This document shows, one piece after another, positions 1 through 8,224 of a DNA stretch of 64,000 nucleotides. Numbering within the stretch: position 1 is the stretch's first letter; every line of letters starts with the position of its first letter. The notes under the pieces were generated by a model. It saw nothing but the letters and a program-made list of their open reading frames with translations, was not told the DNA's origin and searched no databases. The stretch covers positions 1,612,001 through 1,676,000 of the forward strand of contig NZ_CP045096.1 in assembly GCF_009184865.1 (NCBI RefSeq), in the 5' to 3' direction. Source of the DNA: Streptomyces phaeolivaceus (lineage in GTDB: Bacteria > Actinomycetota > Actinomycetes > Streptomycetales > Streptomycetaceae). A program made the position numbers and the translations under genes.

Positions 1-479
1 AGCGCCTCGCCGGCCCGCCGCAGCCGCTCGGCGCGCGGAACGCCCTGGACCTCCAGGCCGTACGCGGCGTTCTCCAGGACGCTGCGGTGCGGGAACAGCG
101 CGAAGTGCTGGAAGACCATGCTGATGCCGTGGGCGCGCACCTCCCGCAGTTCACGGTCGCCGATCTCGGTCAGGTCCCGGCCGCCGAAGCGGACATGGCC
201 GGCGGTGGGCTCCAGGAGCCCGTTGAGCATGCGCAGCAATGTGGACTTGCCGGACCCGGACAGGCCCATGACGACGAAGATCTGGCCCGGCTCCACCGTG
301 AAGGAGGCGTCGATCACGGTGGTGGTGGTGCCCTCGGCACGCAGTTCCTCGCGGTCGGCGCCGGACCTCAGCCGGTCCACCGCGTCATCGGGTCGTCGGC
401 CGAAGACCTTGAACAGGCCCTCGGCTTCGAGTCTGGACGATTCCTTGGCCGGCCCCTCGGCCGACTCCTTGGCTGACAC
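1..479 (-). CDS. proV: Glycine betaine/L-proline ABC transporter ATP-binding subunit (partial, N-terminal part)
   Basis: Cytoplasmic ATPase that powers uptake of compatible solutes such as glycine betaine or proline. Only the first 159 residues are inside the window; the gene runs off the left edge. Visible: a long N-terminal extension typical of ProV/OpuAA proteins (about residues 1-55), Walker A GLSGSGKST at 72-80, and a Q-loop VFQHFALFPH with Gln124. The GTG start at 479 is preceded by AGAGGTG. An ATG two bases further upstream is in another frame. Permease and binding-protein genes are presumably outside the window. The family call rests on the N-terminal extension and the Q-loop context; another ABC importer of the same subfamily (choline, carnitine) cannot be excluded. 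Confidence 0.9.
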   Translation of the reverse strand, partial: MSAKESAEGPAKESSRLEAEGLFKVFGRRPDDAVDRLRSGADREELRAEGTTTTVIDASFTVEPGQIFVVMGLSGSGKSTLLRMLNGLLEPTAGHVRFGGRDLTEIGDRELREVRAHGISMVFQHFALFPHRSVLENAAYGLEVQGVPRAERLRRAGEA

Positions 480-865
480 ATGCACCTCTCGGATCGCAAC
501 GGAACGGCTCGTCTCCCCGCCCCGCAGGTCTGCCGTGGAGCGCGGCGGGATCGGCCCGCCCGGCCGGTGGTCCCGGGGACCCCGGGCCGACGCTGCTCCG
601 GGGCCGCGCCTGCCCCGGCCCTTCGGGGACAAACGTGACAGTGGCCCGCTTCACAGGGCGTTCACCGCAGGTCAGGGGTGTTCACGGGGTGGGTGCAAGG
701 GGCGCACGGGGTGCGCGGGGTACGCGGGGTACGCAGGTGGGGGCGTACGGGTGCCACGGACGGTTGCCGAACAGACGCGCGAGGCGGGCGCGAGCCCATG
801 GCACGGACGGTCGCACGCCCCCGCGCGCGGGGCTCGTCGGGAGCCGGGTGTCGGTGGCGTACGGC
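480..865. other. Divergent intergenic region between proV and the exonuclease gene
   Basis: About 390 bases with no convincing coding sequence. The two flanking genes diverge, so promoters for both should lie here. The right half is G-rich and holds a short tandem repeat at 707-733 (listed separately). I could not recognise a clear sigma-70-type promoter or a known operator. Confidence 0.5.
707..733 (+). repeat. Three tandem 9-bp units CGGGGTRCG
   Basis: Units at 707-715, 716-724 and 725-733 read CGGGGTGCG, CGGGGTACG, CGGGGTACG, and G-rich degenerate sequence continues on both sides. It lies in the leader region of the exonuclease gene. It may be simple slippage sequence; no function is assigned. 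Confidence 0.6.
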
Positions 866-1798
866 ATGATGCGGGGCGTGACCCGACGTCTGATGCTCCT
901 CGACACCGCCTCGTTGTACTTCCGTGCCTACTTCGGGGTGCCGGAATCCGTGAAGGCCCCGGACGGCACCCCGGTGAACGCCGTGCGCGGGCTGCTCGAG
1001 TTCATCGACCGGCTGGTCAAGGACCACCGGCCGACGGACCTGGTCGCGTGCATGGACGCGGACTGGCGGCCACAGTGGCGGGTCGACCTGATCCCCTCCT
1101 ACAAGGCGCACCGTGTGGCCGAGGAGCGCGCGGCCGGGCCGGACGAGGAGGAGGTGCCGGACACGCTGTCGCCGCAGGTGCCGGTCATCGAGGCGGTGCT
1201 CGACGCGCTCGGCATCGCGCGCGTGGGCGTCGCCGGGTACGAGGCGGACGACGTGATCGGCACCTTCACGGCCCTGGCGAAGGACCCGGTCGACATCGTC
1301 ACCGGCGACCGCGATCTGTACCAGCTGGTCGACGACGGGCGCGGCGTGCGGGTGCTCTACCCCCTGAAGGGCGTGGGCACGCTGCAGCTGACCGACGAGG
1401 CGTGGCTGCGGGAGAAGTACGGGGTGGTCGGGCGCGGGTACGCGGATCTGGCGCTGCTGCGCGGCGACCCGAGCGACGGACTGCCCGGGGTGCCCGGTAT
1501 CGGTGAGAAGACGGCGGCGAAGCTGCTCGACCAGTTCGGCGATCTGGCCGGGATCATGGCCGCGGTCGACGACCCGGCGGCGAAGCTCACCCCGTCGCAG
1601 CGCAAGCGGCTGGACGAGGCGCGGCCGTATGTCGCGGTCGCCCCGAAGGTGGTCCTGGTGGCCGCGGACGTACCCTTGCCGGACGTCGACACGGCTCTGC
1701 CGCGCGAACCGCGGGACCCGGCGGCGCTGGAGGCACTCGCGACCCGCTGGGGACTCGGCGGTTCGCTGCAACGGCTGCTCACCACACTGCAGGCGTGA
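866..1798 (+). CDS. 5'-3' exonuclease (FEN/PIN-like, DNA polymerase I N-terminal type)
   Basis: Stand-alone 5' nuclease of about 310 residues, the length of the isolated 5'-3' exonuclease domain of DNA polymerase I. It would process 5' flaps or RNA primers during replication and repair in the cytoplasm. Visible metal-binding acidic motifs include LLDTAS near the N-terminus, ACMDAD, GYEADDVIG and TGDRDLYQL. These are followed by the helix-hairpin-helix segment GVPGIGEKTAAKLL that grips duplex DNA. The stretch DRLVKDHRPTDLV is also typical. Two adjacent ATG codons at 866 and 869 and a GTG at 878 are in frame; 866 is used, but the GTG just before TRRLMLLD is equally possible. No polymerase domain follows, so this is not a truncated polA. 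Confidence 0.86.
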   Translation: MMRGVTRRLMLLDTASLYFRAYFGVPESVKAPDGTPVNAVRGLLEFIDRLVKDHRPTDLVACMDADWRPQWRVDLIPSYKAHRVAEERAAGPDEEEVPDTLSPQVPVIEAVLDALGIARVGVAGYEADDVIGTFTALAKDPVDIVTGDRDLYQLVDDGRGVRVLYPLKGVGTLQLTDEAWLREKYGVVGRGYADLALLRGDPSDGLPGVPGIGEKTAAKLLDQFGDLAGIMAAVDDPAAKLTPSQRKRLDEARPYVAVAPKVVLVAADVPLPDVDTALPREPRDPAALEALATRWGLGGSLQRLLTTLQA

Positions 1799-1803
1799 GA
1801 GGG

Positions 1804-1824
1804 ACGCCCCCGTGAGCGGGGCGT
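1804..1824 (+). terminator. Candidate terminator hairpin after the exonuclease gene
   Basis: Inverted repeat ACGCCCC / GGGGCGT (arms 1804-1810 and 1818-1824, 7-nt loop) begins five bases after the stop codon. There is no U-run, as is usual in Streptomyces. Confidence 0.4.
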
Positions 1825-1937
1825 ACGCCGGAGGGTGGGGTGACACTGCGGTGGTGAGGGCTCTGAGGCGCGATTCACATCGTGAAGTCCTCGCACGCGC
1901 CACGAGCGTGGGGTGCCAACAAGGGGGAGATGATAAC

Positions 1938-1956
1938 TTAGGTAAGCCTTAGCTAG
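1938..1956 (+). promoter_or_regulatory. Iron box (DmdR1/IdeR-type operator)
   Basis: The sequence TTAGGTAAGCCTTAGCTAG lies 18 bases before the start codon of the siderophore-interacting protein gene. It is a good match to the 19-bp actinobacterial iron box (TTAGGTTAGSCTAACCTAA-like), bound by Fe(II)-loaded DmdR/IdeR repressors. Its place between promoter and ribosome binding site fits repression when iron is plentiful. That a DtxR-family protein binds here is inferred from the match. Confidence 0.78.
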
Positions 1957-1973
1957 GTATTTGGGAGGCCGTC

Positions 1974-2819
1974 ATGGCAGAGCGTCCGGTACGCAGGACC
2001 CCGAAGCCCCACTCCGCGCGAGTCGTCCGCACCGAGCGGCTGACCCCGCACATGCAGCGCGTCGTACTCGGCGGCGACGGCCTCGCGGAGTTCTCACCGC
2101 GCGGCAGCACCGATCACTACGTGAAGCTCCTGTTCGGCCCCGAGGGTGTCACCTACCCGGAGCCCTTCGACCTGGAGCGGATCCGCGCGGAGTTCCCCCG
2201 GGAGCAGTGGCCCGTGACCCGGACGTACACCGTGCGTGCCTGGGACCCCGAACCGGGCGAGCTGACCATCGACTTCGTGCTCCACGGCGACGAGGGCATC
2301 GCCGGCCCCTGGGCCACCCGGGTCCAGCCGGGCGAGCTGGTCCGCTTCCTCGGCCCCGGCGGCGCGTACGCGCCCGACCCGGAGGCCGACTGGCATCTCC
2401 TCGTCGGCGACGAGAGCGCCCTGCCGGCGATCGGCGCCTCCCTGGAGGCCCTGCCCGACGGTGCCCGCGTCCACGCGATCGTCGAGGTCGCCGGGCCCGA
2501 GGAGGAGCAGAAGATCAACTCCGATGTGGAGGTCGTCTGGCTGCACCGCGGCGACCGTCCCGTCGGCGCCGCCCTGGTCGAGGCCGTACGCGCCCTGCGC
2601 TTCCCCGAGGGCCGTCCGCACGCCTTCGTGCACGGCGAGGCGGCCTTCGTGAAGGAACTCCGCCGCCTCCTCCGCGTCGAACTCGCCGTCCCCCGCGAGG
2701 ACCTGTCCATCTCCGGCTACTGGCGCCTCGGCCACGACGAGGACGGCTGGCAGGCGTCGAAGCGGGAGTGGAACGCCCGCGTGGAGGCGGAGCAGGAGGG
2801 CACGCCGACGACGGAGTGA
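1974..2819 (+). CDS. Siderophore-interacting protein (FAD-dependent ferric-siderophore reductase, ViuB/SIP family)
   Basis: A 281-residue flavoprotein predicted to reduce ferric siderophores in the cytoplasm so that iron is released. N-terminal FAD-binding beta barrel with the SIP signature RTYTVR at 83-88, then IDFVLHGDEGIAGPWA around 99-114. The C-terminal NAD(P)H-binding half includes LLVGDESALPAIGASLE and ends near SGYWRLGHDEDGW, as in other SIP proteins. The ATG at 1974 has GGGAGG six bases upstream. The iron box at 1938-1956 predicts induction under iron limitation. No siderophore biosynthesis or uptake genes lie next to it, so it probably serves systems encoded elsewhere. Confidence 0.93.
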   Translation: MAERPVRRTPKPHSARVVRTERLTPHMQRVVLGGDGLAEFSPRGSTDHYVKLLFGPEGVTYPEPFDLERIRAEFPREQWPVTRTYTVRAWDPEPGELTIDFVLHGDEGIAGPWATRVQPGELVRFLGPGGAYAPDPEADWHLLVGDESALPAIGASLEALPDGARVHAIVEVAGPEEEQKINSDVEVVWLHRGDRPVGAALVEAVRALRFPEGRPHAFVHGEAAFVKELRRLLRVELAVPREDLSISGYWRLGHDEDGWQASKREWNARVEAEQEGTPTTE

Positions 2820-2979
2820 ACGCCGGGGCCCGGACCCGCCGGGCCCATGCGGACGAAGAGGGCCGTCGGGGATCCGCCGAGCGATGCGGCGACCGATCCG
2901 GCGGTCACACGCGCGGACGGCCCCCGCATCGGCCGCGCCGACGTCGACCGAGACGCGCGGCGGGGCCGACCGGGAACCC

Positions 2980-3819
2980 TCAGCCGGTCGTGAGCACATC
3001 CACCAGCCGGGCCAGCGCGTCCGCGAGCGCGGCCGTCCCCGGCCCCGTCGCCGCCCCGCCCGGCTCCGCCATGTACACATCCCGGCGGATCTCGATCATC
3101 AGCGCGGTCACCCTCGGGTCGCGCCCGTAGTACCTCAGCGGGACGTACGTGCCCCCGAACGGGCTGTTGACGCCGGTGCCGCCGAACCCGGCGAACGCCT
3201 CCTCGGCGGCGGCCAGCAGCCCGGCCGGGGTGTGGAAGGGGTCGGTGCCCAGACAGACGGGCGGCCGGGGACCGTCACCGTGCAGCTCGTACGGCAGGGA
3301 CTCGCTCGGATACGAGTGGACGTCGACGACCACGGCCCGCCCCACGGCCGCCAGCCGCTCCGCCACGGCGTCGGTCATGGCGGCGGCGTACGGATGGAAG
3401 TAGGCGTCGACGAGCGCCCGCCCACCCTCCGGCACCCGCCCACCCTCCGGCGGCCGGCCGTCGTCCCCGGCCCGGCGGAGCACCTCGCCGTGCGTGGTCC
3501 TCGTATAGACCGCCCCCATGCCCACCGCGAGCATCTCCTCCCGCTCGTCCGGGAACCGCTCGGGGTCGACGACCAGCCGGGACAGCCGATTCACGAACCT
3601 CCAGGGCCGCACGCCCGACCGCTCGGCGGCCCGCCCGGCGATCCGGTCCGTGTACGCGTCGGTGATGTGGTCCAACTCCCGCTCCAGCGCGGCGTCGTCG
3701 AGCACGATCCCGTCCCGTACGGCCGCCGGGATCACCCGGGAGCTGTGCGGCACATGCAGCAGCACGGGTGACTCGGGGGCGCCCGGGAGAAGCCGGCAGA
3801 AGGCCGACACATCACTCAT
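2980..3819 (-). CDS. N-formylglutamate amidohydrolase family protein
   Basis: A 279-residue protein of the FGase (HutG-type) family, which hydrolyses N-formylglutamate to glutamate and formate; some members act on other N-acyl amino acids. Recognisable segments: VLLHVPHSSRVIP near residue 20, ELDHITDAYTDRI, an arginine-rich NRLSRLVVDPERFPDEREEM, VVVDVHSYPSE, and C-terminal ALMIEIRRDVYM. The ATG at 3819 follows GAGGAT; longer in-frame starts upstream would add an Arg/Gly-rich tail unlike the family. No hut histidine-degradation genes are adjacent. It diverges from the APC permease, and the palindrome at 3987-4010 lies between them, so it might share that regulation. Exact substrate is not established. 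Confidence 0.85.
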   Translation of the reverse strand: MSDVSAFCRLLPGAPESPVLLHVPHSSRVIPAAVRDGIVLDDAALERELDHITDAYTDRIAGRAAERSGVRPWRFVNRLSRLVVDPERFPDEREEMLAVGMGAVYTRTTHGEVLRRAGDDGRPPEGGRVPEGGRALVDAYFHPYAAAMTDAVAERLAAVGRAVVVDVHSYPSESLPYELHGDGPRPPVCLGTDPFHTPAGLLAAAEEAFAGFGGTGVNSPFGGTYVPLRYYGRDPRVTALMIEIRRDVYMAEPGGAATGPGTAALADALARLVDVLTTG

Positions 3820-3986
3820 CCGGGGATCCTCGCACAAGCCCCCGACCCGCACGCGCCCCCGTCCCCCGCCCTTCTCCGCACCCCTCTCCCCCTCCCTTCC
3901 CCCAACTACCCGCCCCGGCCGTGGTCGTGAGGATTTGGGCTCGCTCCGGACACGGTCGCGTGACACGCGCGACACAGGCCTCCCCT

Positions 3987-4010
3987 AATTTCTGTCGCCC
4001 GACAGGAATT
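3987..4010. promoter_or_regulatory. Palindromic operator in front of the APC permease (copy 1 of a pair)
   Basis: Arms AATTTCTGTCG and CGACAGGAATT separated by CC; the arms match at 10 of 11 positions. The first 13 bases of this element (TAATTTCTGTCGC from 3986) are identical to the element at 14044-14056 upstream of the urea/guanidine carboxylase operon. The best candidate binder is the TetR regulator encoded at 13200-13835. It lies 69 bases upstream of the permease start and could also affect the divergent amidohydrolase. Binding is inferred. Confidence 0.7.
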
Positions 4011-4062
4011 CGCGCCGCTCGTGCGTGAACGCTCGCGCGCGAACGCTCGCGCCGCTCGTGCG
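4011..4062 (+). repeat. Nested direct repeats in the permease 5' leader
   Basis: The 15-mer CGCGCCGCTCGTGCG occurs at 4011-4025 and again, perfectly, at 4048-4062. Between and overlapping them, GAACGCTCGCG occurs at 4027-4037 and 4041-4051. The block directly abuts the operator and ends 16 bases before the start codon. It could form alternative leader structures or be a small expansion; function unknown. Confidence 0.65.
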
Positions 4063-4078
4063 AAAGCAGGTTGCCGCC

Positions 4079-5599
4079 ATGACGAGCACCGCCCCCGACA
4101 TACGCCCGGAGCCACCCCACTCCCCCGACGACGGCTCGCTGATCGAGTTCGGCTACCGCCAGGAGCTGCACCGCAGTCTGAGCAGATACGCCTCGTTCGC
4201 CGCCGGTTTCTCCTTCATCTCGGTCCTCACGACCGTCTTCCAGTTCTTCGCCTTCGGGTACGCGTTCGGCGGCCCGGTCTTCTTCTGGACCTGGCCGGCG
4301 GTACTCCTCGGCCAACTGCTGGTGGCCGCCTGCTTCGCGGAACTGGCGGCGCGCTACCCGATCTCGGGCGCGATCTACCAATGGTCCTCGCGTCTGTCCA
4401 ACCGGACCTTCGGCTGGTTCGCCGGCTGGATCATGGTGATCGGCCAGATCGTGGTGGTCGCGGCGGCGGCGCTCGCGCTGCAGATGGTGATGCCCGCGAT
4501 CTGGTCGGGCTTCCAGATCGTGGGCGGCGACCCGACGCCCACCACGGCGACGGGCGCGGCGAACGCGGCCGTCCTGGGCGTGATCCTGCTGGCCCTCACC
4601 ACGTTCGTGAACGTCCTCGACAACCGGGTGCTGTCCGTGGTCAACCGGGTGGGCGTGACCGCCGAGATCATCGGCGCGGTCCTCATCATCGTCCTGCTCC
4701 TCACCCACTCCGAGCGCTCGCCCGGCATCACCTTCCACACCGCCGAGGGCAGCAGCGACCTCCTCGGCGCCCTGCTGGTGGGCTCGTTCATGGCGGCGTA
4801 CGTGATGATCGGCTTCGACAGCGCGGGCGAGATGAGCGAGGAGACACACAACCCCCGCCGCACCGCGCCCCGCACGATCCTCACGGCGCTGGGCGCGGCC
4901 GGCCTGCTCGGCGGCCTCCTGGTCCTGGCCGGACTGCTGGCCGCGCCGAGCCTCACCGACGGGCGACTGGGCGTGGACGGTCTTAGCTACGTCCTGACCA
5001 GCAGCCTCGGCGACGGGGTGGGCCGGTTCCTGCTCGCCGACGTGGTGGTGGCGATCACCGTGGCGACGCTCGCGATCCAGACGTCGGCCTGCCGCATGCT
5101 GTTCTCGATGGCCCGCGACGGCCAGCTCCCCTTCGCCGGGCGGCTCGCCAAGGTCAACCCGCGCACCGGGATGCCCACCGCTCCCGCCGTGGTCGTCGGC
5201 GTCCTCGCCGCCGCCCTGCTGCTCCTCAACTTCGCCTCGCCGGAGGCGTTCCTGGCCATCGGCACCACCTGCATCGTGATGCTGTACCTGGCGTACGCGA
5301 TGGTCACCGGCCCGCTCCTGGTCCGCCGTCTCAAGGGCACGCTCCCCTCCGGCGGCACCGACGAGACCGGCAGCCCCCTCTTCTCCCTCGGCCGCCTGGG
5401 CATCCCCGTCAACGCCCTCGCCCTCCTCTACGGCCTCTTCATGACCGTCAACCTGGCCTGGCCCCGCGCCGAGGTGTACGACCCGGCGGGCGGCCACTGG
5501 TACTTCCAGTGGTTCACCGTGCTGTTCCTGCTGGCCACGGTGGTGCTCGGAGTTCTGTACCGGCTCATACGCGCGGGACGTGTGCGCTCCGCCGCGTGA
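4079..5599 (+). CDS. APC-family amino acid/amine permease
   Basis: A 506-residue integral membrane transporter with about 12 hydrophobic segments. The first is preceded by RSLSRYASFAAGFSFISVLT, the TM1 pattern of APC-superfamily permeases (amino acid, GABA, choline/urea-associated). Other typical features are FGYAFGGPVFFWTWP, ARYPISGAIYQW and GFDSAGEMSEETHNPRR. The ATG at 4079 was chosen because the frame upstream contains only repeat-derived sequence; its SD is weak (AAAGCAGG). The operator shared with the operon at 14 kb suggests it imports that pathway's nitrogen substrate, such as guanidine, urea or an amine. This is an inference from regulation; sequence alone gives no substrate. Confidence 0.85.
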   Translation: MTSTAPDIRPEPPHSPDDGSLIEFGYRQELHRSLSRYASFAAGFSFISVLTTVFQFFAFGYAFGGPVFFWTWPAVLLGQLLVAACFAELAARYPISGAIYQWSSRLSNRTFGWFAGWIMVIGQIVVVAAAALALQMVMPAIWSGFQIVGGDPTPTTATGAANAAVLGVILLALTTFVNVLDNRVLSVVNRVGVTAEIIGAVLIIVLLLTHSERSPGITFHTAEGSSDLLGALLVGSFMAAYVMIGFDSAGEMSEETHNPRRTAPRTILTALGAAGLLGGLLVLAGLLAAPSLTDGRLGVDGLSYVLTSSLGDGVGRFLLADVVVAITVATLAIQTSACRMLFSMARDGQLPFAGRLAKVNPRTGMPTAPAVVVGVLAAALLLLNFASPEAFLAIGTTCIVMLYLAYAMVTGPLLVRRLKGTLPSGGTDETGSPLFSLGRLGIPVNALALLYGLFMTVNLAWPRAEVYDPAGGHWYFQWFTVLFLLATVVLGVLYRLIRAGRVRSAA

Positions 5600-6227
5600 C
5601 CTGTCCGGGCTCTCCCGGATTCGGCTCGATTCCCCCCGCGACAGGCCTTGTCGTCCCGGACGGGGACATAGCACGGACGGCGCACTGGACGGCGCATGAA
5701 GCCGCGCATCCGACCTGCGGAGGGCGGTTCCATGCGCCGGAACAGCTCCATGCGCCGGGGTCGGCGCCCTTTCCGAGCGTCGAAAGCCATCGCATGGTCC
5801 GAAGTAGAAGCTTTTCAGGGCGGCTTGACGGCGCGAGGGAGTGCCGCGTCCGGGCCCGTGGAGGTGGTGTCCACATGTACACGCGGCCGACCGGGCCATC
5901 CGGCGGATCACTGAGAACGCGAGGCCTCCTGCCGCCGGGGCGCACCGCGCGCTACTGCGTGACGGCGCCTTCCGCAAGGTCCAAATCGCCTCGAACAGTT
6001 GACTAAACCCGCAGGCGCAGCGGAAGGTGGAGAGAATCCACGATCCCCCTCCACGCATGAGACAGCCACGGGGCCGGAGCACAGCGCGCAGTTCACGAAC
6101 CTGGTCGACTCCGCCACCCGGAGGGCATCGTGGAATTCTCTGCTCCCGCCCGGTTACCCGAGGGCCTCCCCCTGTCTGAAACTCACTGCTCACGCCGGCC
6201 TTGAATACCCGACAGGAGATCAGCACG
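5600..6227. other. Long non-coding stretch before the terpene synthase
   Basis: About 630 bases in which no frame shows convincing coding character. Base composition is lower in GC and more mixed than the flanking genes. A direct repeat TCCATGCGCCGG occurs twice near 5730-5760. It presumably holds the terpene synthase promoter; I could not point to clear -35/-10 boxes. It may be remnant DNA from acquisition of the terpene synthase gene. Confidence 0.5.
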
Positions 6228-7226
6228 ATGAGCACATCCTCGCTCCGAATGCTTTACTCATGGCAGGGGAACCCTAGCGTCGACCTGCTGAATCGCGAGG
6301 GCGACGTATGGACTTACGACATGGGACTCCTGCCCGTCGCAGCCGATCCGGACGAGTGGGCGGCCATCGGACTCGCCGACTGCACCGCGTGGTGCTATCC
6401 CGGTGCGGCAGAGGATGAGCTGTTCTTGGCGTACCACCTCTACGCATGGATGTTCGCCCTCGACCTGCTGTTTCCACGGACGTTCAAGGCCGAACGCGAC
6501 CTCGCGGGAGCGCGGGCCCTGGTGGACCGGCTCTCGCTGTTCATGCCGGTGGACGGAATCTCCTACGCGATACCGAAGCACCCCATTGAGCGTTCCCTCG
6601 CCGATTTATGGACACGGATGACGCCGACCCGGTCGAGGGACTGGAAACGCAATATGCGAAATGCCGTGCTGGAATATGCCGATGGACAGTGCTGGGAGCT
6701 GGAATGCATGTGCGGTGGGCGCGTTCCTGATCCGGCCGAGTATCTCGTCCGCCGCCGCGGCTCATTCGGTGGCTATGTCGGGCTCTCCCTCGCCGAGCAC
6801 GTGGCCGCCGCGGAGGTGCCGGCGCGCGTGCGTCTGTCCCGTCCGTTCCGCGCGCTGATGGACGCCTGGACCGACCTGCAGACGCTCTACAACGACGTCC
6901 GCTCCTACCGCCGGGAGGTCGAGCACGAGGACGAGACGTGCAACTTCGTCCTCGTGTACGCGAGGTTCCTGGACACCTCCGTCGACGAGGCGGCGACCCT
7001 GATCACCCGGCTGCGCGCGGCCAGGCAGACGGAGTACGAAGACCTCGAGAACGTCCAGCTCCCGGCACTGTGCGAACGGTTGCAGCTCAACGGCAGCGAT
7101 CGTGAGCAGCTGGCGGCGGTCCTGGACGTGATGCGTTGCCACCTCGCCGCCGTGGACGTGTGGACGACGATCGCCGAGCGGTACCGGGCGCCCGCCCCAG
7201 GAGACGTACCGACGCCCAGGCCGTGA
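6228..7226 (+). CDS. Class I terpene synthase with degenerate aspartate motif
   Basis: A 332-residue protein of the bacterial terpene cyclase family, expected to ionise and cyclise a prenyl diphosphate. The second metal-binding site is intact: NSE motif NDVRSYRRE at 222-230, with the upstream Arg-rich EYLVRRRGSFGG (171-182) and the C-terminal RY pair at 318-319. The first site is odd: where family members have DDxxD after W-x-F-x-x, this protein has D79-L80-L81-F82-P83, so two of three acidic residues are lost. Start ATG at 6228 has AGGAG nine bases upstream. Codon 127 (6606-6608) is TTA, implying dependence on the bldA tRNA. The first 450 bases also have more A/T at third positions than neighbours, which suggests transfer. 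Product unknown; it could be inactive, or use an altered metal site. Confidence 0.85.
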   Translation: MSTSSLRMLYSWQGNPSVDLLNREGDVWTYDMGLLPVAADPDEWAAIGLADCTAWCYPGAAEDELFLAYHLYAWMFALDLLFPRTFKAERDLAGARALVDRLSLFMPVDGISYAIPKHPIERSLADLWTRMTPTRSRDWKRNMRNAVLEYADGQCWELECMCGGRVPDPAEYLVRRRGSFGGYVGLSLAEHVAAAEVPARVRLSRPFRALMDAWTDLQTLYNDVRSYRREVEHEDETCNFVLVYARFLDTSVDEAATLITRLRAARQTEYEDLENVQLPALCERLQLNGSDREQLAAVLDVMRCHLAAVDVWTTIAERYRAPAPGDVPTPRP

Positions 7227-7264
7227 TCACCGTCCGGTCGCCACCGCCACGTACGCTTGATCGT

Positions 7265-8206
7265 GTGAGACGTCGCACTCCGCCCCCGCCCTCTCCGCTG
7301 CCGCAGCGCGACGGGGTGGATCCGGTGCGGGTGCGGTTGCCGGCCGGGGGCGCGTGGGCGACCGTGCGGGATCATCTCGTGGCACGGCTCTCGGCCGGGC
7401 CCGGAGTGATCGACGCCATGCTCGACGAGGGACGGATCGTGGACGGCGGCGGGCGCCCGGTGCCGCGGGACATGGAGTACGTGCCGGGGATGTTCGTGTG
7501 GTTCCACCGGGAACCGCCGGACGAGGAGCGCGTGCCCTTCGCGATCGACGTCGTGTACCGGGACGAGCACATGGTGGTGGCCGACAAGCCGCATTTCCTG
7601 GCCACCACCCCGCGCGGCAGCCATGTCGTCGAGACGGCCCTGGCGCGGCTGCGACGGCAGCTGGAGATCCCGGCACTGGGCGCGGCCCACCGGCTGGACC
7701 GGCTGACGGCGGGGCTGCTGCTGTTCATCGTGCGACCGGAGGAGCGCGGCGCCTACCAGTCGCTGTTCCGTGACAGACGGGTGGTGAAGGAGTACGAGGC
7801 GGTGGCCCCGTACGACCCGGCGCTGGACCTGCCGCGCACGGTGCGCAGCCGGATCGTCAAGGAGCGTGGGGTGCAGGCGGCCCGCGAGGTGGAGGGCGAG
7901 CCCAACGCCGTCAGCCGGGTGGAGCTGCTGGAGCACCGTGACGGGCTCGCCCGGTACCGGCTGGTGCCGAGTACCGGGCAGACGCACCAACTGCGGGTGC
8001 ACATGAGCGCTCTGGGGGTGCCGATTCTCGGCGATCCCCTCTATCCGGTGGTGGCCGCGCCCGCGGCGGCCGGGGACTTCCGGCGTCCGCTCCAACTGCT
8101 GGCGCGGGCGCTGGAGTTCACCGATCCGGTCACGGGACGCGAGCACCGGTTCGTCAGCCCGCGTGTGCTGCGGGCCTGGCCGTCGTACGAGGAGTGGGCG
8201 GGATGA
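7265..8206 (+). CDS. RluA-family RNA pseudouridine synthase
   Basis: A 313-residue enzyme that isomerises uridine to pseudouridine in rRNA or tRNA. Catalytic motif AAHRLDRLTAGLLLF with nucleophile Asp145; upstream VVADKPHFLATTP and downstream STGQTHQLRVHMSALGVPILGDPLYP are the other RluA signatures. The N-terminal region (21-85) looks like a reduced S4-like domain. GTG at 7265 is used because upstream in-frame sequence belongs to the terpene synthase gene. It starts 38 bases after the terpene synthase stop and may be co-transcribed. It converges on the P450 gene with only 18 bases between stops. The exact RNA target cannot be told from sequence. Confidence 0.9.
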   Translation: MRRRTPPPPSPLPQRDGVDPVRVRLPAGGAWATVRDHLVARLSAGPGVIDAMLDEGRIVDGGGRPVPRDMEYVPGMFVWFHREPPDEERVPFAIDVVYRDEHMVVADKPHFLATTPRGSHVVETALARLRRQLEIPALGAAHRLDRLTAGLLLFIVRPEERGAYQSLFRDRRVVKEYEAVAPYDPALDLPRTVRSRIVKERGVQAAREVEGEPNAVSRVELLEHRDGLARYRLVPSTGQTHQLRVHMSALGVPILGDPLYPVVAAPAAAGDFRRPLQLLARALEFTDPVTGREHRFVSPRVLRAWPSYEEWAG

Positions 8207-8224
8207 CGACGGTGGCCGGTCGGC

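Noticed and set aside
6228..7226. Terpene synthase as a pseudogene
   Set aside because: No frameshift or stop, length normal, and the NSE, Arg-sensor and RY elements are intact. Only the first Asp motif is changed.
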